Source of the DNA: Helicobacter sp.
Lineage (GTDB): Bacteria; Campylobacterota; Campylobacteria; Campylobacterales; Helicobacteraceae
Reading direction: 5' to 3'
Assembly (NCBI GenBank): GCA_014799985.1
Contig: JAAVGZ010000089.1
Span: 35,165-68,686, forward strand
Length of the DNA stretch: 33,522 nucleotides
The notes beneath the pieces were generated by a model that was not told the origin of the DNA, searched no databases, and was given only the letters and a program-made list of their open reading frames with translations. This document shows, piece after piece, positions 10,194-20,917 of this stretch; within the stretch, counting starts at the first letter, position 1, and the number at the start of each line of letters is the position of its first letter. A program made the position numbers and the translations under genes.

Positions 10194-10567
10194 CGCTGCT
10201 CCTCGCTGTTAATCTCGATAATGGTATGCACATTGCCGCGTGGGTTGAAATCGGCGCGGACAAGGAGCTTCTTGGGCGCAAGCTTCTCCCACAGAAGCGC
10301 ATAGATTTCGTTGATGCTGTCCTCGTGGCTGATGTAGCGATTCCGAAACGAGTTAATGTAGAGCTTGAGCGCCTTGAGCTCGACAACGAAACGCGCGGGC
10401 GCATAGCTCACAAAGATGCTCGCATAGTCGGGGTAGCCGCTGCGCGGGCAGAGGCACGAGAACTCGGGCAATGTGATGTTGATTGTGTAGAATCGCTCAT
10501 GCTTGTTCTCCCACAGCTCGATGCTTTGCGGGTCGAAGTTGGAAATTTCTAGCTCACCATAGCGCAT
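10190..10567 (-). CDS. queF: preQ1 synthase (NADPH-dependent 7-cyano-7-deazaguanine reductase)
   Basis: EFSCLCPRSGYPDYA, VELKALKLYINSFRNRYISHED motifs. Confidence 0.95.
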   Translation of the reverse strand: MRYGELEISNFDPQSIELWENKHERFYTINITLPEFSCLCPRSGYPDYASIFVSYAPARFVVELKALKLYINSFRNRYISHEDSINEIYALLWEKLAPKKLLVRADFNPRGNVHTIIEINSEEQR

Positions 10568-10575
10568 AAAATAGC

Positions 10576-14009
<3,434 letters not shown>

Positions 14010-14015
14010 ATAGTA

Positions 14016-14042
14016 TGTCCTTTAATTTAAAGATTTCTTTTT
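14016..14042. other. AT-rich putative DNA unwinding element of oriC2
   Basis: Low-GC stretch TCCTTTAATTTAAAGATTTCTTTTTT directly beside a TAGTAGTAG run and DnaA-box-like sites in the dnaA-dnaN gap. Confidence 0.6.
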
Positions 14043-14051
14043 TAGTAGTAG
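14043..14051 (-). promoter_or_regulatory. DnaA-trio-like element (CTACTACTA on - strand)
   Basis: TAGTAGTAG on + strand, i.e. 3'-GATGATGAT-5' read from the boxes, then GGG and DnaA boxes; layout DUE - trio - GC - boxes. Confidence 0.6.
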
Positions 14052-14054
14052 GGG

Positions 14055-14154
14055 ACGTGAAAATGTGAAAAACCCTTCATTGATTGGGCACAGCCGCTCC
14101 ATCTATCGTGAAATACATGGGACAAATCGCCGATGTTGCGCCCTTCTGTTCACA
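14055..14154. promoter_or_regulatory. DnaA box cluster (oriC2), core TTCAC
   Basis: ACGTGAAAA (14055-14063), TGTGAAAA (14064-14071), CGTGAAAT (14107-14114), TTCACA (14149-14154). Confidence 0.6.
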
Positions 14155-14169
14155 GCCATTCAAAAGCGC

Positions 14170-14178
14170 ATTGTAGCA
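14170..14178 (-). promoter_or_regulatory. Extended -10 promoter, probably for dnaN
   Basis: Reverse strand TATGCTACAAT, same context as the dnaA and ssrA promoters; upstream of dnaN, at the 3' end of dnaA. Confidence 0.6.
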
Positions 14179-14186
14179 TATTTTTG

Positions 14187-15482
14187 TTAGTTTTTCAGCC
14201 GAATCTTGCTCTGCAGCTCTTCGAGCTTGAGCTTGAAATCCTTGTTGGTCTTAATCTCGGTTTCGATGGCTTTGTATGCTTTGCTCACGGAGCTATGGTC
14301 TTTCATGCCCAAGCCCTGCGCGATTGATGGCATCGAGTTGGGCGTGAGCAGGCGCGCGAGGTAGATGACGATTCTACGCGAAAGCACGATTTTCTTGCGC
14401 TTTGATTTGCTGCTAATCTCGGAGGGCTTGATGTTGAAATCGAGCGCCACGGTGTCGATGATTCTCTCTAACGTGATGTTTGTGCTTTCCTCGACAATGT
14501 GCTCCTTGAGCTGCTGCCGCGCAAACTCGAGCGTGATGTCCTGCCCGATGATGTTCGCGGCGACATTGAGTTGCAAGATGTTCCCGCCAATCTCGCGAAT
14601 GTTGTTGTTGATGTTTGTCGCGATGAACTCAATCACATCGTTGGTCAGAAAGATTTTATCACGTTGGCAGATGTTCTTGATAATGCGAATCTTCGTTTCG
14701 AGCTCGGGTTGCAGAATCTCGCACACAAGCCCCGAGAGAAATCGGCTCTTGAGCCGCTCATCGAGCTTGTCGATGTATTTTGGGTGCTTGTCTGATGTCA
14801 TCACAATCTGCTTTCTGTTGTTGTGCAGCTCCTCGAAGGTGTGGAAAAACTCTTCTTGCAGCATATCCTTGCCTTTGGAGGCGAAAAACTGAATGTCATC
14901 AATCAATAGATAGTCGTTCGAGCGGTATTTTTCTTTGAATCTATCCATCGTCTTGTTGCGCAGATGATGCACGAAGTCGTTCAAGAATTGCTCGCTTGTT
15001 ACATAATTCACGCTCTTGTTGTGGCTCACATAGTTGCCAATCGCGTTCAGCAGGTGCGTTTTGCCAAGCCCCGTGCCGCCATAAATCAGCAGCGGATTGA
15101 ACTTCGCCTGATGTTTGGCGACATTCGAGGCGGCGTTGTGCGCCATGCGGTTCGAGCCGCCGACAACGAAGTTTTCAAATGTACATGTGAAATCGAGAAT
15201 GCTCGTGCGCTTGACATTTTTTTGCTTCGGCGGCGACTTTTTTTGGGTCGCGAGGATAATCTCGACCGTTGTCGTGTTGCCGTTGCGCAGCTCGAAAAGA
15301 TGCGCGATTCGCTGCATGTATTTCGTGCGCACCCAGTTGGCGATGAGGATATTGGGCGCGCTGAACACGGCGTGGCTGCTTGAGCTCATCTCCTCGATGT
15401 ATTGCAGCTGCCTAAGGTAGTGCTCGTACTCGACTTCCGAGATTTCGTCTTTGAGTTGTTCCAAAATTTCTTTGCTTTGCAT
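14187..15482 (-). CDS. dnaA: Chromosomal replication initiator protein DnaA
   Basis: Start MQSKEILEQLKDEISEVEYEHYLRQL; NPLLIYGGTGLGKTHLLNAIGNY Walker A; YLLIDDIQFF; C-terminal GLGMKDHSSVSKAYK box-binding motif. Confidence 0.98.
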   Translation of the reverse strand: MQSKEILEQLKDEISEVEYEHYLRQLQYIEEMSSSSHAVFSAPNILIANWVRTKYMQRIAHLFELRNGNTTTVEIILATQKKSPPKQKNVKRTSILDFTCTFENFVVGGSNRMAHNAASNVAKHQAKFNPLLIYGGTGLGKTHLLNAIGNYVSHNKSVNYVTSEQFLNDFVHHLRNKTMDRFKEKYRSNDYLLIDDIQFFASKGKDMLQEEFFHTFEELHNNRKQIVMTSDKHPKYIDKLDERLKSRFLSGLVCEILQPELETKIRIIKNICQRDKIFLTNDVIEFIATNINNNIREIGGNILQLNVAANIIGQDITLEFARQQLKEHIVEESTNITLERIIDTVALDFNIKPSEISSKSKRKKIVLSRRIVIYLARLLTPNSMPSIAQGLGMKDHSSVSKAYKAIETEIKTNKDFKLKLEELQSKIRLKN

Positions 15483-15496
15483 GATGTCCTTTGAGA

Positions 15497-15613
15497 CGTG
15501 AATAACGCAATTCACAGATGTGAACAAATCGGCAGTTCAGCGCGCATTATAGCATATTTGGCTAGAATCTGCCGACAAACCATGTGAACAACAAGGGAAA
15601 AGGCTGTGAATAA
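15497..15613. promoter_or_regulatory. DnaA box cluster (oriC1) between dnaA and ruvC
   Basis: CGTGAATA (15497-15504), inverted pair TTCACA-ga-TGTGAA (15511-15524), TGTGAAC (15583-15589), TGTGAATAA (15605-15613). Confidence 0.6.
15546..15554 (-). promoter_or_regulatory. dnaA promoter, extended -10 TATGCTATAAT
   Basis: Reverse strand TATGCTATAATGCGC, about 60 nt upstream of the dnaA ATG and inside the box cluster. Confidence 0.7.
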
Positions 15614-16094
15614 TGCAGGAAATGTGATTCTCGGAATCGACCCGGGCAGTCGCAATTGCGGCTATTGCGTACTGCACGCAAAGCCACGTGCGCAAAGCAT
15701 TCTCGAGGCGGGGCTCATCAGGATTCATGAGCGAATCTTGCAACATCAGATTCTCGAGCTTTGCGAGGGAATCGAGCTCATCTTGCGCCAACATCGGATT
15801 GATTGTGTCGCGATTGAGGACATTTTCTATGCCTACAATCCCCAAACCGTGCTCAAGCTCGCCCAGTTTCGCGGCGCGCTGTCGCTCAAGATTTTGCAAG
15901 AAATTGGCAATTTCGCCGAATACACGCCGTTGCAGGTCAAAAAGGCGCTCACGGGCAATGGCAAGGCGAAAAAGGAGCAGGTTGCGTTCATGGTCAAGCG
16001 GATTCTTGGAATCAAGGGCGACATCAAGCCGCTTGATGTAACGGACGCCATCGCTGTGGCGCTCACGCATAGCCAGCGGCTGAAGTTGTGGTGA
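15606..16094 (+). CDS. ruvC: Holliday junction resolvase RuvC (GTG start)
   Basis: [56 protein letters not shown]. Confidence 0.96.
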   Translation: MNNAGNVILGIDPGSRNCGYCVLHAKPRAQSILEAGLIRIHERILQHQILELCEGIELILRQHRIDCVAIEDIFYAYNPQTVLKLAQFRGALSLKILQEIGNFAEYTPLQVKKALTGNGKAKKEQVAFMVKRILGIKGDIKPLDVTDAIAVALTHSQRLKLW

Positions 16095-16124
16095 GAGTCA
16101 TGAATTTTCGGAGAATTTACTATC

Positions 16125-16226
16125 GTCATTGCGAGCGAGCAGCGCGAGCGCGGCAACCAACCGTGTGCGAAGCTAGAATCATGGGGATTCTTTGCTTGTT
16201 GATTGCTTCGCTTTGCTCGCAATGAC
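16125..16226. repeat. REP/MITE-like inverted repeat copy A (about 102 bp)
   Basis: 12-bp perfect terminal inverted repeats GTCATTGCGAGC / GCTCGCAATGAC; subterminal GCAACCAAC/GTTGATTGC and central AGAATC/GATTCT complementarity. Confidence 0.85.
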
Positions 16227-16238
16227 AATTGGAATCTT

Positions 16239-16264
16239 GTCATGTTGAGCGTAGCGAAACATCT
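16239..16264. repeat. Second short repeat unit, TCATGTTGAGCGTAGCGAAACATCTC
   Basis: Closely resembles TATTGAGCGCTAGCGAAATATTTC at 21869-21893, also next to a GCAATGAC repeat. Confidence 0.55.
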
Positions 16265-16297
16265 CTTTGCGATTCCATTCTTCGTATATTTCGTCAA

Positions 16298-16371
16298 GGG
16301 GGACAGGGGGGCTACTTGCCATAGCAAGCACGAAGTGCTTGCGTGTCATGATAGTCTCCCCCCTATCCCCC
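16298..16371. repeat. Nested palindromic element with G/C-run arms
   Basis: Arms GGGGGACAGGGGGG (16298-16311) and CCCCCCTATCCCCC (16358-16371) match 13/14 inverted; inner hairpin GCAAGCAC-GAA-GTGCTTGC (16324-16342). Confidence 0.75.
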
Positions 16372-16390
16372 TAAAATCCCCCAAACCCCC
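16358..16390 (-). other. G-quadruplex motif on - strand
   Basis: Four C-runs of 6,5,5,5 on + strand: reverse strand GGGGGTTTGGGGGATTTTAGGGGGATAGGGGGG, loops 3, 6, 3. Confidence 0.7.
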
Positions 16391-16555
16391 TCACGCCTCT
16401 TAATTGTGCGTTGCACTTGCATATGTCATAGTCCACAGCGCATGCGTCAACGTTATGCCTACGGCTCGAACATTGCCGCTGTACACTGTGGTAGGGATAT
16501 ATTGCATCGGTGAGCAAAGGAAAATCAAAAATAGCAGACTCCAAAGCGGCGCTGT

Positions 16556-16574
16556 GCTATGGCTTCGCCATAGC
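16556..16574. repeat. Perfect hairpin GCTATGG-CTTCG-CCATAGC
   Basis: 7-bp perfect stem with 5-nt loop in non-coding gap. Confidence 0.6.
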
Positions 16575-16588
16575 TTTGCGCGCGCTTT

Positions 16589-16643
16589 TTCTGGGGATTC
16601 CTTGCTCGTTGATTGCTTCGAGGCTAGCGCCTCTCGCAATGAC
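16589..16643. repeat. REP/MITE-like repeat copy B (right half only)
   Basis: GGGGATTC..TTGCTCGTTGATTGCTTCG then GAGGCTAGCGCCTC stem and TCGCAATGAC end; left half missing. Confidence 0.65.
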
Positions 16644-16671
16644 AAAAATAGCGCATACAAAAATATCTATC

Positions 16672-16774
16672 GTCATTGCGAGCGAGCGGCGCGAGTGCGG
16701 CAACCAACCGTATACGAAGCTAGAATCATGAGGATTCTATGCTCGTTGATTGCTTCGCTCACGCTCGCAATGAC
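16672..16774. repeat. REP/MITE-like inverted repeat copy C (about 103 bp)
   Basis: Near-identical to copy A by eye (about ten differences), same GTCATTGCGAGC / GCTCGCAATGAC ends. Confidence 0.85.
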
Positions 16775-16920
16775 ACAAGAACATGTCATTTTTGCCTCGC
16801 AATGACGGATAGAAACTGCTTACAATGATAAATAGGCTTGACTCGCGATGATAAATAGAATCGGAGAAACGTTCGGGCAAGAATCGTCAGAAAGAGTTTT
16901 GCGGTTGTGTCGCGAGGTTA

Positions 16921-16939
16921 CAGCCCCGAAGCGGGGCTG
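16921..16939 (-). terminator. GC hairpin downstream of flagellin, possible terminator
   Basis: CAGCCCCG-CTT-CGGGGCTG on - strand just past the stop codon; lacks a clear U-tract, so it may instead be a repeat. Confidence 0.4.
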
Positions 16940-16949
16940 AAACGGGAGG

Positions 16950-18476
16950 TTAGTTCAAAAGCTGCATGATGTTTTGCTGAATCGCGTTAGACTGGCTAAG
17001 CGCATAGTTGCCGCTTTGGGCAAGGAGGTTCAGCTTGGTGAATGTCGAGCTCTCCTCGGCGAAGTCGGTCTCGCGGATTTGCGATTCTGCCGCTTTGACG
17101 TTGACTTGTGTAATCGTGATGTTGTTGAGCGTGCTTAGCATCTGTTGTTGCACAGAACCAAGGTCGGCACGAATGCTATCGAGCTGCTTAATCGCGCTCT
17201 CGGCGATGTTCATCACCGTCATCGCGCCGCGCAAGGTTGTTACGCCCGCGCTCATTCCCAGCGCATTGTCGCGTGTTGCCACAGCCTCGTTGGGGTTTGC
17301 GCCCATCGCCGAAGCCTTGTTAGCGTCCCAAGCGTTGAGCGTGCCGCGCAAGTTCACGCTTGTTTGCGCAACGGCTTGATTCGAATCAAAGCCAGTAAAT
17401 TGAATACCCGTACCCGTTATGCGAATGTCGCTCGCATCGAGCTTGGTGAGTGTAAGGCGACCGCCAAAGAAAGTGCCGTCTGCCACACCCATGATTGCAC
17501 TGAAGTCGATTGCGGTGCCCGCTGTGTCATAGGCTGAACCTGTTACTTGGATTCCGCGTCCATCGAGCGCGGTGAGGTGCAAGCGCCCGTGGTAGTCGAC
17601 CGAAGCCTGCACGCCTGTTTCCTCTTTGCGTGCGTTAATCGCGTTAATCAGCTTGCCGTCTCGGTCATTATCGACAATGTCGGTGAGCGCCCCGATATTC
17701 ACGCCGTTAATTGTGAGCCCGCAAATTGCCGCCGCTGCCATGACCGCGCCGCTTCCTGTGGTCTCGACCACGAAGCTCGCCTTGAGCCCGCCGAGCGCAT
17801 CGGAGTTTTTGTTGATGACTTCTGCCAAAGCGCCCACGCCTGTGCCCGCAGATGTCGAAATCACGACAGATTCGAGCACCACGCTCTTGTTGCCCTGCAC
17901 AGCATCGACTTGCAATGTAACGGTTCCTTGCGCTGTAACGACTTGCCCGGTCTCTACGCGCACATGCCCGATTTTATCGGAAGTGGTTGGACCAATGCTC
18001 GCTTTGATGCTTTGGTTAGAATACGCACCGACTTGAAATTCTTTGTTGGTGAATGTCCCTGACAAGAGCGCGAGCCCGTTGAAGCTCGTGGTTTGCCCGA
18101 TGTTGTCGAGCGAGCCGATGAGTCGCGTGATGTCTGCTTGAATCGCAGTCCTTGTTTTTGTGGTTTGCCCGTCTTGTGCTGCTTGCACAGCTTTGGTTTT
18201 GATGGTGTCGAGGATTTTAATCTGCTCGTCCATCGCCTTGTCGGCAATCTGGATAATCCCCATACCATCGTTGGTGTTGCGGATTGCTTGCCCGAGCGAG
18301 TTGGCTTGAGAACGCAAGCTGTCGGCAATCGCCATACCTGAAGCATCGTCTGCTGCTTTGTTGATTCGAAGCCCTGAACTCAATTTTTCCAAAGAATCCT
18401 TGAGTGCGTTTTGAGTAAATGTACCCTGCGCGCGTGAATTAAGCGCGTGAACGTTTGTGTTGATATTGAAAGGCAT
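16950..18476 (-). CDS. Flagellin
   Basis: [58 protein letters not shown]-terminal [41 protein letters not shown]. Confidence 0.96.
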   Translation of the reverse strand: MPFNINTNVHALNSRAQGTFTQNALKDSLEKLSSGLRINKAADDASGMAIADSLRSQANSLGQAIRNTNDGMGIIQIADKAMDEQIKILDTIKTKAVQAAQDGQTTKTRTAIQADITRLIGSLDNIGQTTSFNGLALLSGTFTNKEFQVGAYSNQSIKASIGPTTSDKIGHVRVETGQVVTAQGTVTLQVDAVQGNKSVVLESVVISTSAGTGVGALAEVINKNSDALGGLKASFVVETTGSGAVMAAAAICGLTINGVNIGALTDIVDNDRDGKLINAINARKEETGVQASVDYHGRLHLTALDGRGIQVTGSAYDTAGTAIDFSAIMGVADGTFFGGRLTLTKLDASDIRITGTGIQFTGFDSNQAVAQTSVNLRGTLNAWDANKASAMGANPNEAVATRDNALGMSAGVTTLRGAMTVMNIAESAIKQLDSIRADLGSVQQQMLSTLNNITITQVNVKAAESQIRETDFAEESSTFTKLNLLAQSGNYALSQSNAIQQNIMQLLN

Positions 18477-18592
18477 AGTGTACCCCTAAGATTGAATTTT
18501 GGGGATGTCCTTATCGAGAGAGTGGCAGCTCATAGCAGTCATTGCGAGCTTGCGCAGTCAAAGTGGGTGTCCTTACCACATCTACATAAGCA

Positions 18593-18620
18593 ATATCGGC
18601 AGTGCACAAAAAAGTTAAAT
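18593..18620 (-). promoter_or_regulatory. Sigma-28 (FliA)-type promoter of flagellin gene
   Basis: Reverse strand TTTAACTTT-N10-GCCGATATT; GCCGATAT matches the sigma-28 -10; about 115 nt upstream of the flagellin ATG. Confidence 0.75.
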
Positions 18621-18698
18621 AGAAAAAGCGAGATTCTTGCAATTTTTTTGCTGCTTTTTTGACGTTGCCCTGCGGGAGGGGCTTGCAGGGCACAAAAT

Positions 18699-20420
18699 TT
18701 ATTGCGATGTACTATAATAGAGCTGTGCGAACTCCTTGCAGCTTTGCAGCAGCTCCTCATAGCTGCCCATTGCGATGATTTTGCCCTGTTGCACGAACGC
18801 GATTCTGTCTGCTAGCTCGATTGTCGAGAGCCTGTGCGCGATAATCAACGTGATTTTGTCGCGCATCACCTCCCTAAGCGTTTCCTTGAAGCTGCTTTCG
18901 GTCTTGTTGTCGAGCGCGCTCGTGGCTTCGTCTAGTATCAGCACGCTTGGGTTTTGGTAGAGCACGCGCGCAATGGCGATTCTCTGCCGCTGCCCGCCTG
19001 AAAGGTTCGTGCCCGATTCCTCGAGAAAAGTGTGAATCGTGTGCGGCAGCTTGCTGACAAACTCCCACGCATGCGCTGCCCTAAGCGCCTCTATCACGCG
19101 CGCCTCATCGATGTCTTCGCCATTTGCGAGCCCGCTATACGCGACATTGTAGGCGATGTTTTCGTTGAAAATCGCGATTTTTTGCGTAACAACGGCGATG
19201 TTCTGCCGCAGCGCGCGCATGTCAAACTCGCGCACATCGGTGTCATTGATGCGCACAGCGCCGCTGTCTGGGTCGTAGAATCGCAAGATGAGATTCGCAA
19301 TCGAGCTCTTGCCGCCCCCGCTGTTGCCAACAAGCGCGAGGCTCTGCCCACGTTTGAGCGCGAAGCTCACGCCGCGCAGCGCCTCAATCTCATCGTAGCG
19401 CAAGCACACGGAATCGAGCGCGAGATTCTCGATGTGCGCGATGGGCTTCGTGCCGTTTGACATCGCAGGTTCGCGATTCTTGAGCTCGAAAATGCGCTCG
19501 CCTGACGCAACGGCGATTTGGAATTTGTTGTGCAATTGGCTTAGGCGCTTGACGGGCTGATAGAGCAAAAACAAAGCCGCCATGAACGAGAAGAACTCGG
19601 GCGCGTCCATGTCGCCGTCAATCACCTGCACGCCGCCGATGAAAATCACGATTCCCGCCGCGATTCCGCCGAGCATTTCCATAATGGGCGAGGTCAGCTC
19701 GCTCGTGCGCGTTGAGCGCATGCCGAGCTTCAGCAGGCGCTCGTTTTCTTTCTCGAAGCGCTCCATCTCGAGCTTTTCCGAGCCATTCGCCTTGAGCATT
19801 TCGATGTTTCCAAACACCTCCGTGAGGCGCGAGATGACATCGGCGCTCTTCTCTTGTGTGCTTTTCGAGATTTTTTTCATCTTGCGCGCAAGCAGCGAGA
19901 GCGGCAAAAGCGCAGCGGGCAGCACAACGAGCCCATAGAAAGCGAGCTCGACATTTTTGTAGAATAGCAACACCAAGAGCCCAACGAGCGTCAGCGCCTC
20001 GCGCACAAACTCGGCGCAATAGTTCGAGAGCGCCGCCTGCACCTGCCCCGTGTCGTACATCACGCGCGCAAGCAGCTCGCCGCTTCGCTTTTGGTTGAAA
20101 AACGCGAGCTCGAAGGTCAGCATTTTGTGCAGCAAATCGTTGCGCAGCTTGAAAATCACGCGTTGCCCGATGTAGGCGATGAAATAGGATTGGATATACG
20201 CGCCAACGGATTTGAGCGCATAGACGCCGACAAGGAATAGGGGCAGAACATAGAGCAGCTCGCGGTCTTTTTGGATAAAGATTCCGTCCAAGACGGGCTC
20301 GACAAGATGTGCGATTCCGGCGGTGGACGCCGCAACGAGTATGCCGCCTAGCATTGCATAAAAAAAATAGAGCCAATTGCCGTTCAGGTAGGGCAAAAAA
20401 CGTTGGTAGAATTGTTTCAT
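18699..20420 (-). CDS. ABC exporter (MsbA-like, TM + ATPase)
   Basis: Start MKQFYQRFLPYLNGNW; Walker A GNSGGGKSS; LSGGQRQRIAIARVLYQNPSVLILDEATSALD; six-TM N-terminal domain. Confidence 0.93.
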   Translation of the reverse strand: MKQFYQRFLPYLNGNWLYFFYAMLGGILVAASTAGIAHLVEPVLDGIFIQKDRELLYVLPLFLVGVYALKSVGAYIQSYFIAYIGQRVIFKLRNDLLHKMLTFELAFFNQKRSGELLARVMYDTGQVQAALSNYCAEFVREALTLVGLLVLLFYKNVELAFYGLVVLPAALLPLSLLARKMKKISKSTQEKSADVISRLTEVFGNIEMLKANGSEKLEMERFEKENERLLKLGMRSTRTSELTSPIMEMLGGIAAGIVIFIGGVQVIDGDMDAPEFFSFMAALFLLYQPVKRLSQLHNKFQIAVASGERIFELKNREPAMSNGTKPIAHIENLALDSVCLRYDEIEALRGVSFALKRGQSLALVGNSGGGKSSIANLILRFYDPDSGAVRINDTDVREFDMRALRQNIAVVTQKIAIFNENIAYNVAYSGLANGEDIDEARVIEALRAAHAWEFVSKLPHTIHTFLEESGTNLSGGQRQRIAIARVLYQNPSVLILDEATSALDNKTESSFKETLREVMRDKITLIIAHRLSTIELADRIAFVQQGKIIAMGSYEELLQSCKEFAQLYYSTSQ

Positions 20421-20453
20421 GAAACAATTGTAATGCAAGAATCCTAATAGATT

Positions 20454-20900
20454 TTAATGCGTGCGTGAGCGGGTGTTCGCCGAATCGAGCGTGTAGGAAT
20501 AGAGGTTGGCGTTGTCGCGTAGCGACCAACCCAGCTCATGCCAAAAGAGATTGCCGATTTCGTTGGTTTTGAACGCAATCAGGTTGATGCCCGTTGCGCC
20601 CTCTTTGCGCAGCGCCTCAATGCTGTGCTCAACCATGTGCTTGCCGATGTTTTGGTGGCGGTAGTCTTTGTGTACACAGACATGGTAGAAATACGCGCAA
20701 CGTCCGTCATAGCCGCACAAGACGCTGCCGATGATTTGGTTGTCATGTTCGGCAATCGTGTTGGTGTGGGGATTGCGCTGCAAAAACTTGCGCACGCCCT
20801 CGAAGGAATCGTCAACATTATAAATATAGAATCCCTCGATGCTCTTCCACAATGCAAGCACAGAATCGTAATCTTCGAGTCGCATCACGCGATAGTGCAT
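20454..20900 (-). CDS. GNAT family N-acetyltransferase
   Basis: MHYRVMRLEDYDSVLALWKSIEGF; VHKDYRHQNIGKHMVEHSIEALRKEG; AAGGAG RBS upstream of ATG at 20900. Confidence 0.9.
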   Translation of the reverse strand: MHYRVMRLEDYDSVLALWKSIEGFYIYNVDDSFEGVRKFLQRNPHTNTIAEHDNQIIGSVLCGYDGRCAYFYHVCVHKDYRHQNIGKHMVEHSIEALRKEGATGINLIAFKTNEIGNLFWHELGWSLRDNANLYSYTLDSANTRSRTH

Positions 20901-20917
20901 CGTTTCTCCTTCAGGTT

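Noticed and set aside
16404-16805. ORFs 16404-16805 (+) and 16400-16660 (-)
   Set aside because: The + ORF runs through the inverted repeats (RHCERAARVRQPTVYEARIMRILCSLIASLTLAMTQ is a translated repeat copy); both lack family features. Treated as non-coding.
16095-16949. Possible CRISPR array in the repeat-rich gap
   Set aside because: Repeats are few, long, inverted and unevenly spaced; no regular direct repeat/spacer pattern and no cas genes.
20360-20367. 8-nt A/T homopolymer near the start of the ABC exporter as a phase-variation tract
   Set aside because: Short, encodes the natural Tyr-Phe-Phe of a TM helix; no evidence of frameshifted alternatives.
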